Origin: Prorocentrum cordatum
Lineage: Eukaryota; Sar; Dinophyceae; Prorocentrales; Prorocentraceae
DNA: 64,000 nt
Reading direction: 5' to 3'
NCBI GenBank assembly: GCA_963575745.1
Contig: CAUYUJ010016362.1
Coordinates: forward strand, 218,271-282,270
Position 1 is the first letter of the stretch; every line of letters starts with the position of its first letter. Shown in pieces: positions 32,786-42,995 of this stretch. Position numbers and translations under genes: made by a program. A model generated the notes under the pieces. The model saw only the letters and a program-made list of their open reading frames with translations. It was not told the origin of the DNA and ran no database searches.

Positions 32786-34794
32786 CGCCTCTGTACGATG
32801 GCCAATTCGAGCCCTGGCAAGTGGGCGGCGGCGGTGGACCTCGGGGACGCGTTCAGCAACATCCCCCGTGACCTCGTTAAGGAGGCCGTGCGCTCCAAGG
32901 TGCCCGCCCTGGCGCCGCTGGCGGAGGCCTGGCCCCCTGCTCGCACACGCCGCGCGGCGGGTGGCGGGTCTCAACCTGCCCAGCTGGTCGACCAGATCCG
33001 CGGCCTCGACCAGGGCTGCCCTATGAGCCCTGGCTTCTACGCGGTCGGCGCTGCGGATGACCTCAGCATCGGTCGCATGGCCGTGCGCGCGGTGGACGTC
33101 GAGGGGGACTGCCTGGCGTTCTTGGACGACACGTACTTCGCGGGCACCGCGGCTGTTGTGTTCCGCGGCTTGGATGCCTGGCGAGCCCGCATCGAAGCCC
33201 ATGGGATGAAGCTTAAAATGGCCAAGACCCAGATCTGGCCCCCGGACCCCCGCGCTGTCCTGCCGCCGGAGTTCGCGGAGTACGCCCAGTGCCGCGTCCC
33301 GAAGCTCAAGGCGGTGGGGTCTACTCTGGCCTACACAAACCACGACGTGGATGCTGACTGGCGGGGCGTCCCGCTCACGGACTTTGCCGCCCCGGAGGAC
33401 TTCGACGCGGGCGGCCCCGCGCCGGCCGGCGGTGCCGGGGTCGCCCCGGGCGCCGCCATGCCACTCCCCTGCGGCGAAGCCTTCCTCCAGAAGCAGGACC
33501 GCTACTTCCGGGAACTCCTGGCGCTCCGCACGCGCGGGCCGTCTGCCTTCGACGCCTTCCAGTTGATGCGGATATGGTCGAGGGGCGCCTGCGTCCACAT
33601 CCAGCGCGCGCCCCCGTTCACGGCGGCGTGGGGCCACCGGGTGGATGACGGAATTTGTCGCCTTCGTCAACGCCCTTCTGGGGGTCACGGCCGCCCCCCG
33701 GGAGCAGATCTTCATGGAGGTCAGCGACGGAGGTTTGGGCTGTGGCAGCGCCGAACAGCGCGGCCCCGCCGCCCCCCTGGCGCCCTGGGAAGCCGGGATC
33801 CACGCGGCTGCCCAGGAGCTCCGCGAGACGACAACGGTTGGCTTCTGGCGGCGGTGGCCGGGCCTTGGCCGCGCCCTCTCGGCGGCGGACGCGGAGCAGG
33901 GGCGGTTGCCCCCAGGGCGACAGCTGGCAGGGCCTCTTGGAAGGGCGGAAGGGCAAGGACCAGAAGACGTACATCCAGCATGTACGGGACCACGCCACCA
34001 AGACTCTCTTGGCCGCGCTGCCGGCGACGGCGGTGGCGGCGGCGCATAGCGCCTCGGGCAGCTCAGCGGGCGCCCGGCTGGGTAACTTCGAGGGGGTTTC
34101 GCCCCTCGCCGACCGCGCGTTCTGCATCGCGGCCAGGAGGCGCATGCATTTGCCGCTGATGCAGTCCGAGCGCACGTGCCAGAGCCGGCCGGCGGCGCCC
34201 ACTCGCGCGGTGGCGCAGGCCGGCCCGGCGCGTGGCCGCGCGGTGGAAGTCCGCTGCGTTCGCGCGCTCAACTGCCCCCGGGGAGGTGGCCCGGTGCGCC
34301 GCCACAACGCCATTCGAGATGCTGTGGCGCTCTGGTTGCGCGGGGTAGGCCATCGCGCCCTGGTGGGGCAGGTCATCCCAGAGTGGCACACGGAAGAACA
34401 TGGCGCGGCCACACTGGGCGTCGTCTACCATCGAGGCCTCCACGGCCGGGTGTGTCGCGACATCAGCTTGGTGGGCGCGGTGGCCGTGGCCCACACAGGG
34501 CGGCCGCATCAGGCATCCCTGCAGCGCAAAGAGAAAGTGAAGCACCGTAGATACCCATTTTCTGGCTTGGTGCCCTTCGTTCTCGATGTCAATGGCCGCT
34601 GGGGCGCAGAGGCGGAGACGTGGCTGCGCCGCGCCGCGGGGGAATTGCCCGAGGCCGAGCCGCCCGCAGCGCGCTCGTCCCTGCGCTCGGCTGTGGCCAA
34701 CGCCCTGCAGGGCCAAATCGCTGAGCAGGTCGCCCTGGCGACGGAAGACGTAGTCGGGCTGGGCGCCGGGGTCGCCCCGAATGCCCGGTCTTGA
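32786..34794 (+). pseudogene. Element 2 reverse transcriptase, frameshifted
   Basis: The RT core is visible in one frame (32786 to about 33640): motif A AAVDLGDAFSNI (32830), motif B GLDQGCPMSP (33003) and motif C AFLDDTYF (33117), where FLDD stands for the usual YxDD. It then shifts near 33640 (FVAFVNALLGV, FMEVSDGGLGCGS) and again near 33950 (KDQKTYIQHVRDHA). It ends in a C-terminal module with CVRALNCPRGGGPVRRHN and FSGLVPFVLDVNGRWG, found in other dinoflagellate and protist LINEs. The stop is at 34792-34794. With a stop and two shifts this copy is unlikely to make active enzyme unless the shifts are assembly errors; several sit near C/G runs. Confidence 0.65.
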
Positions 34795-34796
34795 TT

Positions 34797-35492
34797 AGAT
34801 GTGGCTCCCTCCCGCACGTGCGTGCCCCCTGCCCCTTCCCCCCCTCCTTGCCTGCCCGCTGCCCTGATCAGTTGTGAAGCCTTGGTCACGTCAGCAGTGT
34901 GCACTGTACTGCGTAGTTCCTTCATCGTGTGCACGATGCGCTCTTGCCTTGTCATGTCAGCTTTACATCCCGCGTTATGCAGTTACCCAGTTTTGTGCGC
35001 GCTGTGCTCCCGCCATGCCACCTTCGTTGGGCTCATAGTCTTGAGCTGTTCTCTCAACCCATCCGCGATGTGCCTTCGTTCCGCCAGCAGCATTAGCTCA
35101 AGGCCACGCGCAAAAGAGGCGTCAAGAGGCGTTCAAGATCGGGGGCGCCCCGCGGGTCCTGGGACCGTCGGCGGCCCGCCGTCCGCTTTGTCGCCCGCCC
35201 GCGACGTGTTTTCCTCGCCCCCTTTCCCCTTCTCCTACCCTTCCAGGGCCCCGAACGGGGGACAGGCCGTTTTCAGCTTTCAAGGATCGTCTCTGCTCAC
35301 CTGGAGCCGCTGGTCTCAACCTTTAGTTCCCCTGTTTCATTTGTGCTCCGCCTTTGCAGTCGGCCGCCCCATATTTGCGCGGTGTACAGCCTCTCCCCCC
35401 CCCTTCCCCCCTCGACAGCTGTCTGGCTCTTGAAGTTTCGCTTCGCACGATCTCTCGAGCTGCGCCTCCCGCGCCATCCTTCCGACCAAGTG
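34797..35492. other. Intergenic or 5' untranslated sequence before the 35.5-kb ORF
   Basis: No coding motif. Two stretches look like splice or trans-splice acceptors: a pyrimidine tract ending TTTGCAG at about 35345-35360, and CCCCCCCCCTTCCCCCCTCGACAG ending near 35417 (described here as a C/T run plus CAG). Either would place a spliced-leader 5' end 75-135 bases before the ATG at 35493. This is inference from sequence shape only. Confidence 0.4.
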
Positions 35493-35696
35493 ATGGCGCC
35501 CAAGTTCTCGAAGCCCGCGCCGATGCCGTGGCCTGCGGTGACGCATACCGACTCGCCCAGTCACGATGCGGCGCCCCTTCGCGAGGCGCTGGCGGCGAAG
35601 GCTAAGGCGAAGTCCGAGGCACGCGCGAAGGCCAGCGGTTTGACCGCGGCCGACGCGCCCACTCCCAAACCGCGCCGCGCCCTGGCCAGCAGGTGA
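35493..35696 (+). CDS. N-terminal piece of the 35.5-38.4 kb ORF
   Basis: The ATG at 35493 opens MAPKFSKPAPMPWPAV and a lysine/alanine-rich helix (AAKAKAKSEARAKASG), ending at 35696. High third-position G/C supports coding. The downstream 757-residue frame is offset by one base and is already open here, so the two are likely one protein separated by a frameshift at about 35640-35690. The alternative, an intron starting at the AGGTGAGC near 35691, is less likely because the downstream frame stays coding immediately. Confidence 0.4.
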   Translation: MAPKFSKPAPMPWPAVTHTDSPSHDAAPLREALAAKAKAKSEARAKASGLTAADAPTPKPRRALASR

Positions 35697-38377
35697 GCGC
35701 GTCGGAGAGCAGCGACATCTCGGACGAGGAGTTCGACGTGATGTCGGAGGCGGCGGCCTTTCGGACGGCGCCGACACTGCCTACGGAGTCGGCGACGCCT
35801 GCTGAGGGTGCCGACGGAGGCAGCGGCACGGGGGCCGCCCCCAGTGCCGCTGCCGCCGACGGCGCCACTGACGGTGCCCCCACGGCGACGGCCAAGGCGC
35901 CCGCTGAGCCCTCGGCGATGCACCCGTTGGCGGTGGTGCCAGTGACGAAGCCGGCCCTGGCGGCGGCAGCCACCTACTCCAACTTCACCTTGGAGCAGCG
36001 CCGCAGGTTGGACGCGATCACCCTCGCGCTCCACAACCTCCAGCTGCGGGAGCAGTCTGTGAGCGGCCACGGCGGGCGAGGCGCGCGCAGCGACGCCGAC
36101 GGCTGCCGCCTCATGGACGATGAGACCGCCAGCGAGGCCCCGAGTGCGGCGACCACGGGCGCCCTCAGCGGGCACGGCGGCAAACGCCACCGCCGTCGCA
36201 GCAACAAGGCCGCCTGCGGCAAAGCCCCCCCGCCGAGCGGCGGCACGGCCGCCGAGCTCGAGGACGCTGAGATGATGACGGACGTGGACTTTCTCGCGGC
36301 GGGCTACGTGCACTGCATGGGTGCGTACTGGCCCCCGCCGCAGCGCCTGGGTTGGCGTCGTGAGTGCGCAGCGCTGGATGACTGGAAGGTCATGATGGTG
36401 GAGTACGTGGGCGAGCTCAACCGCGGCGAAATGCGCCGCTACACCGAAGCTTCAGAGCACAACCCGCAGTGCCCCAAGCTGCGGAAGGGTGACCAAGGCC
36501 AAAACAAGCTGTACACGTGCTCGCGCTGTGTGGCGGCGGCGCAGGGCATCCCCGAGCACGAGGCCGTGACGCGCGCGGCGCGCCAGAAAAAGGGAGCTGG
36601 CTCCATTGACCACGCCGCCAAGCGCGTGGCGAAGTTCCGCGCGAGCTTCGACCACATCAAGGAGGGCATGGACGTGCTCGTGGGTCACGCGCTCTCCAAC
36701 GACGGCTTGCTAGCCCTGCGGAGGGCGACGGAAGGCGTCGGGGTGGGCATCGCTCCCGAGAACGTGGGCGCCCCTCCGGCCACGGAGACGGTGGCGCAGG
36801 AGGTCGGTCGCCCGACGGCGGTGGAGGTGGTGCCGGGGCCGCCCCGCGCGCCACCTCCACCCCTCGAGGACGGACCTAGCGCCGCAGACCCTACCCGCGG
36901 CGATGATAGCGACCCCCTGCTCGACAACAACGTTGAGTGCCAGGGGCGCCAGCTGGTCGACGCCAAGACTATGGAGGAGGTCGCGGATGTCGAGCCCCTG
37001 CTGCGGTTCGGCCTCTCCAAGAAATCGCTGAAGCGTACGGCGCGAGCCTGTGGTGCCCTCAAATTCGAGACCGTGCGCACCCGCATGCTGGGAGGCATGG
37101 GGCCCATCCTGGAGAAGAAGGAGGACATGATGAAGGGCGCGGCGGCGCAGGACGGAGTTCAGAAGTGGCTCGACGCGCTGGATGCGGAGGCAGAGGCTGA
37201 TGTGGCAAGGCTGAAGAAGGGCCTCCTGGAGGCCTCGGAGGTCGTGGACGCGCACCTGGGACGCAAGCGCGCGTGGAAGGAGGAGTGCCAGGGCAACGCC
37301 ATGGCGCAGGAGGCCTACCGACGGATGGGCGACTACACGGACCAGCTCTACCCTGGCAAGGGCTTTACGTTCAACATGTACTACAAGTGCTCGGCCAACA
37401 AGACCTGGGACAATCCCAAGGGATGCTGCTCGGTGATCCGTTCGGATCGCTGGACGCAACTGCTCACCTGCGCGCAGGAGGCGGCGGGGGAGTCCGGTCA
37501 GCGCTGGCACTGCCATTGTGGCGCACGCTACGCGACCTCCTACGGCGTCTGCATCGAGATGGTAGAGGAAGAGTTGAGCCCGCCCCGCGCGTACTACATG
37601 CACGCGGACTTCCCTCAGGAGGACATCCGCGACTTGAAGGCCCTGCTGCGTTGCGACAAGCTCAAGAGGGAGGGGGTAGCGGTGCTCAGCGCAGTGGACC
37701 TCCTGCAGCACCTGCCCAAGGTCGAGCCGCTGGCGGTGGGCACCGTCTTTAAGCGCTACGCTCCGCTGCAGCCGCAGTGGGAGGGCCACTACGTGCTAAT
37801 GGACGGGCTCTCCTGGGACGACCTGCCTGAGTTCCAGCGGTCCGACTTGCACTCGCAGGTTGCCTGGGGGCTGAACGATCCAGCCTGGGCGGGCTACAGC
37901 AAGAACCAGCGGAAGAAGGCCAAGAGGGAGCGCCCGGCGACCGCGCACGCGGAACTGGAGGCCTAAAAGCGCCGCCACAACCTCCGGGAGGGCAGCCTCA
38001 CGGGCGGCGGGGGTGGTACCGGGGTCGCCCCGCGTGCCACTCCCGTCCGCACCGCCAGTGCCCCCCCCGCTGGCTCGGCACGCGGCAGCCAGGTCCCGCC
38101 ACCGCCGCCTGCTGGAGCCCCGCAGGCGGCCATCGTGGCCCCGCCGCCGCCGCCGCTGACGGCGCCCCCTGCGGCGCCGCCGCTGCCGGCTGGCCCGCCC
38201 CCGCAGCAGATCCCCAATGCTCCCGTCCTGAGCGTGGCCCTCGGTGAGGATCTCGAGCGCCAGATCTTTGGGCCCCCAGGGCAGGTTGGCGGCAGCGGTG
38301 ATCTCGGGGGAGAGGCGCAGGCGCTGCCGTCGCAGGTCTTCGCAGCCATCGCGCAGGGGACAGGCCAGTCCGCTTGA
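35693..38377 (+). CDS. Unrecognised Cys-cluster protein with in-frame TAA (37964-37966)
   Basis: A 757-residue open frame continuing, after one TAA, for 137 more residues in the same frame to 38377. It begins with an acidic Ser-rich segment (SASESSDISDEEFD), then a basic patch (KRHRRRSNK), then a Cys cluster (NPQCPKLRKG... YTCSRC, around 36466-36530). Later comes a zinc-ribbon-like stretch (GCCSVIRSDRW, LLTCAQ, WHCHCGARYATSYGVCIEM, 37420-37565) and a Lys/Arg-rich end. The part after the TAA is Pro-rich. Five bases or more of coding bias persist across the TAA, so it is a recent premature stop or a read-through site. Three GGGGYCGCCCC palindromes (35831, 36835, 38021) tie it to element 2. Likely a retroelement ORF1 or a nonautonomous partner; no RT domain present. 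Confidence 0.5.
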
Positions 38378-38906
38378 GTGCTGAGACTCTGCAGGCCCCA
38401 CTGTCTACTCCTGAGCCCTCGGGGGGGCTACGTGAGTTCCTGTGGTAAGATCCCGAGCCTGCCACTCTATATGATGCTGCGCCTGCGTGCTCACTTACGC
38501 TTCAGCTTTAGCAGCGCCGCCGTGCCAGCTGGCGCGGGGGCGCCCACTGTGGTGCCCCCCCCCCCCTCGCGCCGCGGGCCCTGTTGCTCAGTTCTTCGTT
38601 CTTCGCACGGTCAACTGTGCGCCTAGCCATTTTGGCTTGCCATCCTGGCTTCTTCTCGCGCCTACTTGCGCTCGTTGGCCTCGATGGCGGTACTGGGGTC
38701 GGCCCGTGTACTGCTGCGCCGCCGCCGTCGCTGTACTCTGGGCCGTAGGGGCCAGCTGCCCTCGGATAAGCGCCCGCCGCTGCATGCACGTCAGACCCGC
38801 CATTTCATCCAGAAGAGGTGCTCGCTACATACTGGAAATGAGGCAGCCACAAGGACGCTCATCCCAAGGCGGTTGAGCCGTGGTGATGTGGTGCACGAGT
38901 CCGAAT
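38378..38906. other. Intergenic sequence, nothing recognised
   Basis: GC-rich sequence between the Cys-cluster ORF and an AGT repeat. Positions 38624-38637 match 14 central bases of the dinoflagellate spliced leader, but the flanks do not match. No gene seen. Confidence 0.45.
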
Positions 38907-38908
38907 AA

Positions 38909-38986
<78 letters not shown>

Positions 38987-39066
38987 CAGCAGCAGCAGTA
39001 GCAGTAGCAGCAGCAGTAGCAGTAGCAGTAGCAGTAGCAGTAGCAGTAGCAGTAGTAGTAGTAGTA
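38907..39066. repeat. (AGT)n/(AGC)n trinucleotide repeat
   Basis: AGT units pass into mixed AGC/AGT units. Poly-Ser, poly-Tyr or poly-Leu frames across it are repeat products. Confidence 0.95.
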
Positions 39067-39227
39067 CGACGCCGACGACGCCGACGCAGAAACAGACGAC
39101 GCCGAAGCCGAAGCCGACGAAACCGACAACGGCGATCAGGACGACGCCGGCGGCGACGCGTTCGACGCCGCCGACTTCCACGGCGCCGACGCAGCCGCCG
39201 CCGTCGACGAAGACGACGTCGCGAAAC
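39067..39227. repeat. GACGCCGACG-type short repeat
   Basis: A degenerate run of ACGCCGACGA and CGACGCCG words linking the AGT repeat to the 12-bp minisatellite. Confidence 0.6.
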
Positions 39228-39565
39228 AGCGTCCGAAATGGCCTCCGAAGCGGCCTCCGAAACGACATCCCGAACGGCCTCCGAGCTGACCGCCTCCGGG
39301 ACGGCCTCTGAAACGGCGTCGGAAACGGCCGTCGAATCGGGTTCCGAGACGGCCTTCGACACGGCCTGCGACAAGGCCTCCGGCACGGCTTCCGAAACGG
39401 CTTCCGACGCGGCTTCTGGCGCGGCCACCGAAGCGGTTCCCGAAACGGCTTCCGAAACGGCTTCCGAAACGGCTTCCGACACGGCGTCCGACACGGCGTC
39501 CGAAACGACGTCCGAAACGGTCCCCGACACGGCTTCCGAAGCAGCCTCCGAAACGAAACGGTTTC
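39228..39565. repeat. 12-bp minisatellite (CCGAAACGGCTT)n
   Basis: The same family as 14728-15190, in the same orientation. Frames read as Ser-Glu-Thr-Ala repeats and are not treated as protein. Confidence 0.9.
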
Positions 39566-39595
39566 CGAAAGGGCCCATCTAGTTCCAAAACTTCT

Positions 39596-39715
39596 CGACC
39601 CCCGGAACTTGGAACCCCGGAATTCCGGGTTTTGCTCTGGGGCCCCCTCGGCGCGAAAAGAAAAACCCGGAACCCCGGAGTTCCGGGTTCCAACCCCTGG
39701 AATTCCGGGTCTACC
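39596..39715. repeat. CCCGGAATTCCGGG palindrome block
   Basis: Repeated AACCCCGGAATTCCGGGTTTT-like words, strongly self-complementary, equivalent to the block at 14560-14697. Here it follows the 12-bp array, whereas at 14.6 kb it precedes it. Confidence 0.8.
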
Positions 39716-39849
39716 GCGCGGGGGCGATGGCGAGGGGGGCGGCGGGGAGGAATGGCGCGGCAACGGGGGCGGGGGGCGAGGGCGGAGGCGGGGGATGACA
39801 CCATGACCATCCACATCCACCCGTATACCGATCTGCATCGATGTGGTTG

Positions 39850-39852
39850 CCG

Positions 39853-39942
<90 letters not shown>

Positions 39943-39965
39943 TCATTTCTCTCTGTCTCTCTTTC

Positions 39966-40015
<50 letters not shown>

Positions 40016-40021
40016 TCTCTA

Positions 40022-40100
<79 letters not shown>
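39850..40100. repeat. (CT)n microsatellite at the 5' side of element A
   Basis: About 250 bases of CT units with few interruptions (TTT, TATATA, CTAT). It ends directly in AG at 40101-40102, so the tract is shaped like a very long polypyrimidine tract. Confidence 0.95.
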
Positions 40101-40101
<1 letters not shown>

Positions 40102-40102
40102 G
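40101..40102 (+). promoter_or_regulatory. Trans-splice acceptor AG of element A
   Basis: (CT)n plus AG is followed by the leader starting TCTCGGCTCGAGAGTGCC. In element B the same leader base (56633) directly follows the last G of the DinoSL. The comparison fixes the splice junction at 40102/40103 without needing a transcript. Confidence 0.85.
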
Positions 40103-40253
40103 TCTCGGCTCGAGAGTGCCCAGCACTCAGATCGCAGCCGCGACGCGAAGCGCCCCGCCTCGGAGCCAGACTCCCAGGCCTCGCGAGACCGGAGGGGTCC
40201 CAGCAGGACCCTACTGATTCGCGTCACCTCTCCCCACCAGAGCGCCCGCAGCA
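40103..40253 (+). other. 5' leader shared by elements A and B, copy A
   Basis: 151 bases between the acceptor and the ORF1 ATG. It matches 56633-56765 of element B almost base for base over the first ~130 bases (for example CAGATCGC here, CAGACCGC in B) and diverges just before the start codons. Confidence 0.9.
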
Positions 40254-42824
40254 ATGGCCCCCAGTAAGCCGGAGCGCCGTCGCTCTTCCAAGCAGCCTCC
40301 GAGCTCACGTCCTGCTGCTGAAGGGTCTCTCCTCCAACGCAAGCAGGACTGCATCGCAGCTTTCAAGCAAGCGGGGTCTGACCGCCCCACGGCCGCATAC
40401 AACGGGCTTGCCGAGCTGCACGCGGATGAGCTTCAGGCCACGTACGACATGCACAAGACCAACACGAAGAAGCTCGGCAGTGCCTTGATCCGCATGTGCG
40501 CCGCCAACCAGATCAGCTACACGCTGGATCACCACCAGCGCAGCAAGCCTAAGCGCATTGGCGGTGACACATCACACCCACCAGCTGGGTCCGCACGTCT
40601 TCAGGCTGCGGACACCCAATTCATTGCCTTGGACCCGGCCTTCTGGAAGGTCCCAGTCCTGGCCGAACCCACATCACTTGACGACGGCAAGACGTACAAG
40701 CCCAGTATCAGCCTCCACGACTACGAGAGCGGTGAACGGCTGCTGCAACACCACCTCGAGCAGGGTAAGCGTACCACGGGTCAGCTTGCGATTGCTGTCA
40801 TGGGCCCAAAAAACGATAACTACGTCGGTACCGAGCTCGCCGTCCCCGTGCTGAAGCGTCACCCCAAGGCGCCCAAAGTGGTCCACACGCACGTCCCCGT
40901 GACCGTGTACCAGCTGGGCACCAAGGAAGTCGCCTGCACGGAAAAAGTAGCCGTCGCCACCATCGACCCTGCCGACCACGTATGCTGGATTCGGGTGACC
41001 ATACATGAAACCGAGGCCATCGCCGCAGTCCCCTCCATGCATCAGGCCTTCGAGGACCAGTTCTCGGGAGGTGCCCCCGTGAACGGTGGTCCACGCGCCA
41101 AGGGTCCTTTCCGAGGGGACTCCGCTCCACAGGACAAGGCGCGCCAAAACCAAAAGCACAGGGAGTCCAAGAAAGACGCTCGCCGCCAGGAGCTCGATAG
41201 TCAGCTCCAGGACACCTTCAAGGCCCTCTTCCACGGCAACTTTAAAGCCGTCACCATCCTCGAACCCTGCAAAAGCCTAGGCAGGTTTGGATCGGGCGTC
41301 GGAAAGAGGTCCCTGGCTGCCACCTTCGGCGTCAGTCTTCAAGCGGTCGACAAGGTCTTGGCGGGTTCAGGGCAACTCGGCGCCACCTACGACCTCAGCA
41401 ACGTAGGTGCAGACGAGCCCACTGCAGACAAGTACCAGACCGTGTGGTTCCCTGAGGACCAGCCCATCACGATGGCAGATGCGTTCCAGAAGTCGGTGGA
41501 CTTCAAGGCCCTAGGAGTCGTCAGGCACGGCAAGTCAGGCTTATTGGGGATCCGTGTTGCACGAGGGTCAGACGCCGCCAAGGCTGCTGCCGTCAGCATC
41601 CGTGGCTGCGAAGCCACCCTCGCCAAGACGCGCTACCGCATCACTGGCATTGCGGCACGCCACGCCACGCTGACCCAGCTCGCTAAGACTCTCACGGGCC
41701 CGTCCGTCAAATGGGACTGTGAGGTCTACCACACCGCCTGGGACCCAGCCACTTCGGCTCAGTTTGCCTTAGTGCGCGCCCATCGTCCCCCACCCACATA
41801 TACGGTACAGGTCGCAGGGTGCCCCATCCCGTGGAGCATCACCGAGGCCCCGTTGGCTGAGGTGGTGCCGAAGAGGGACAACGTTACCATTGTCACCCCT
41901 ACCACTATCACAGAGCCTGTGACGCCGCCAGCCCGTGGTGGCGGCTTCAGCCCCGCCACTGGCACACTCCTCACCAAAGCGGCCCAGAGCCCTTACCTCC
42001 GCGACCTCATGACTGCCACGCCCAAAGGCAAGGGCGTCGCACCGCTCCTGATCCCCAAGGAGGAGCCTTTAGCCAAGCGCCACCGATCCTCCAGTGGGAA
42101 ACGCGACGCCACGCCGCACGCAAGATCACACGGCGCCCCAGGCCGCAGCTCCTCTGCACCCCCGCACGGCACGGATGGAGCTGCCGAGCAGACGGCCGTC
42201 CAAGGATCAGGTGGTCATGACCCGCAGCTTGGCACGGTGGCGGCTGAAGGTGGGGGCCACACGGAAGGGGACGCTGCCACAGCCGCCGAGGTACCAGGCG
42301 ACGCTGACGACGTCGAGATCCTCTCATCAGGTGATGAATACAGCGTGGCATCTCACGAACTCAACACCTTCGGCGAACGCTTCGCAACGGCCCCTAAACT
42401 GCCAGATGCCGCCACGACCCGCATCCAACACATGGAACAACAGCACGAGCTGCTTGCCAACACGGTGGATAACATGCAGGTTCAGCTTGCGGGCGTTCTC
42501 TCATCCCAGGCCACACTCACGGAGCACGTTTCAGGTTTGGAACGAGGGCTTGCCACCGTCGTCACCCAGCAACAGACGGCAACCACCGAAGCTGCTGCAC
42601 TGCGTGGCGACATCCAGGCCCTCCTCGGGCACCTCACGGGGGGCACCATCCACCTGCCACAGGTGGCCACTCTCGAAACAAAAAAGGAGGAAGCTGCATC
42701 AGTTGCCGATCCCGTGGCTGTCTGCGGGTGGATCGACCAGCCAGGCCAGGTCACCCCAGGGACGGGGCCCCCAGGGGCTGACAAAGGCAAAGACAAGGGT
42801 CGGGTCACTCAGGAACCCTATTGA
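40254..42824 (+). CDS. Element A ORF1 (gag-like protein)
   Basis: 856 residues, starting at the first ATG after the leader (GCAGCAATGGCC). A basic N-terminus (MAPSKPERRRSSKQ) is followed by mixed alpha/beta segments without a recognised family, a basic helix near residues 300-320 (RQNQKHRESKKDARRQELDS), a linker with GGGFSP encoded by a palindrome (41940-41954), basic clusters, an acidic stretch DDVEILSSGDEYS near residue 685 that resembles a SUMO-interacting motif, and a coiled-coil-like C-terminal region near 715-790. By position it should be the RNA-packaging protein. Intact, with no stop or shift. Confidence 0.75.
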   Translation: MAPSKPERRRSSKQPPSSRPAAEGSLLQRKQDCIAAFKQAGSDRPTAAYNGLAELHADELQATYDMHKTNTKKLGSALIRMCAANQISYTLDHHQRSKPKRIGGDTSHPPAGSARLQAADTQFIALDPAFWKVPVLAEPTSLDDGKTYKPSISLHDYESGERLLQHHLEQGKRTTGQLAIAVMGPKNDNYVGTELAVPVLKRHPKAPKVVHTHVPVTVYQLGTKEVACTEKVAVATIDPADHVCWIRVTIHETEAIAAVPSMHQAFEDQFSGGAPVNGGPRAKGPFRGDSAPQDKARQNQKHRESKKDARRQELDSQLQDTFKALFHGNFKAVTILEPCKSLGRFGSGVGKRSLAATFGVSLQAVDKVLAGSGQLGATYDLSNVGADEPTADKYQTVWFPEDQPITMADAFQKSVDFKALGVVRHGKSGLLGIRVARGSDAAKAAAVSIRGCEATLAKTRYRITGIAARHATLTQLAKTLTGPSVKWDCEVYHTAWDPATSAQFALVRAHRPPPTYTVQVAGCPIPWSITEAPLAEVVPKRDNVTIVTPTTITEPVTPPARGGGFSPATGTLLTKAAQSPYLRDLMTATPKGKGVAPLLIPKEEPLAKRHRSSSGKRDATPHARSHGAPGRSSSAPPHGTDGAAEQTAVQGSGGHDPQLGTVAAEGGGHTEGDAATAAEVPGDADDVEILSSGDEYSVASHELNTFGERFATAPKLPDAATTRIQHMEQQHELLANTVDNMQVQLAGVLSSQATLTEHVSGLERGLATVVTQQQTATTEAAALRGDIQALLGHLTGGTIHLPQVATLETKKEEAASVADPVAVCGWIDQPGQVTPGTGPPGADKGKDKGRVTQEPY

Positions 42825-42995
42825 AGGTGCCTCAGAGAGCCTGCCTCAGCCCTCCGAGGAAGCGCCTTCAGAGGCATCTCTTCTCTCTTCGCGTCGTATC
42901 TCTTTCTTGTCATATCATGTCAGTTTTGGCAGCAGCACGTGCAAGCTATCTGGTGTAGGGACACCCGTCATCTTGCAGGGGGCGTGATTGTTGCA
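42825..42995 (+). other. Spacer between ORF1 and ORF2 of element A
   Basis: The ORF2 frame is already open through this spacer with no early ATG. The first ATGs are at 42996 and a signal-peptide-like start at 43086. Pyrimidine-rich stretches (TCTCTTCTCTCTTCGC near 42880) could serve as an internal acceptor. Confidence 0.4.

Larger units (their letters stand above)
30764..34796 (+). mobile_element. Broken non-LTR retroelement (element 2)
   Basis: Coding-like sequence on the + strand changes frame about three times and carries one in-frame TGA. Together it describes an N-terminal zinc-finger protein, a reverse transcriptase core and a C-terminal Cys/His/Arg motif common in non-LTR elements (NCPRGGGPVRRHN). 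No EEP endonuclease is visible. Five GGGGYCGCCCC palindromes lie inside it. Borders are approximate: a (GTT)n tract upstream and the final stop at 34794 downstream. Confidence 0.65.
31017..38037. repeat. Dispersed palindrome family with core GGGGYCGCCCC
   Basis: Cores at 31023, 31518, 32303, 33437, 34768, 35831, 36835 and 38021, with flanks tending to GGYRCY on the left and RNGTGCC on the right. The copy at 35826-35849 is a nearly perfect 24-base palindrome (GGCACGGGGG, CCGC, CCCCAGTGCC). Confidence 0.8.

Noticed and set aside
35691-35700. Intron donor AGGTGAGC joining the 35493 ORF to a later exon
   Set aside because: The adjacent frame is coding from the very next bases, so a one-base shift explains the break more simply.
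38624-38637. 14-base match to the middle of DinoSL (TAGCCATTTTGGCT)
   Set aside because: Flanking SL bases do not match on either side, the core AGCC...GGCT is self-complementary, and no element leader follows. Could be a degraded relict but cannot be supported.
39841-40102. Ser-Leu repeat frames over the (CT)n tracts (also 56340-56600)
   Set aside because: Simple microsatellite translations. The tract is better explained as a polypyrimidine tract and insertion target.
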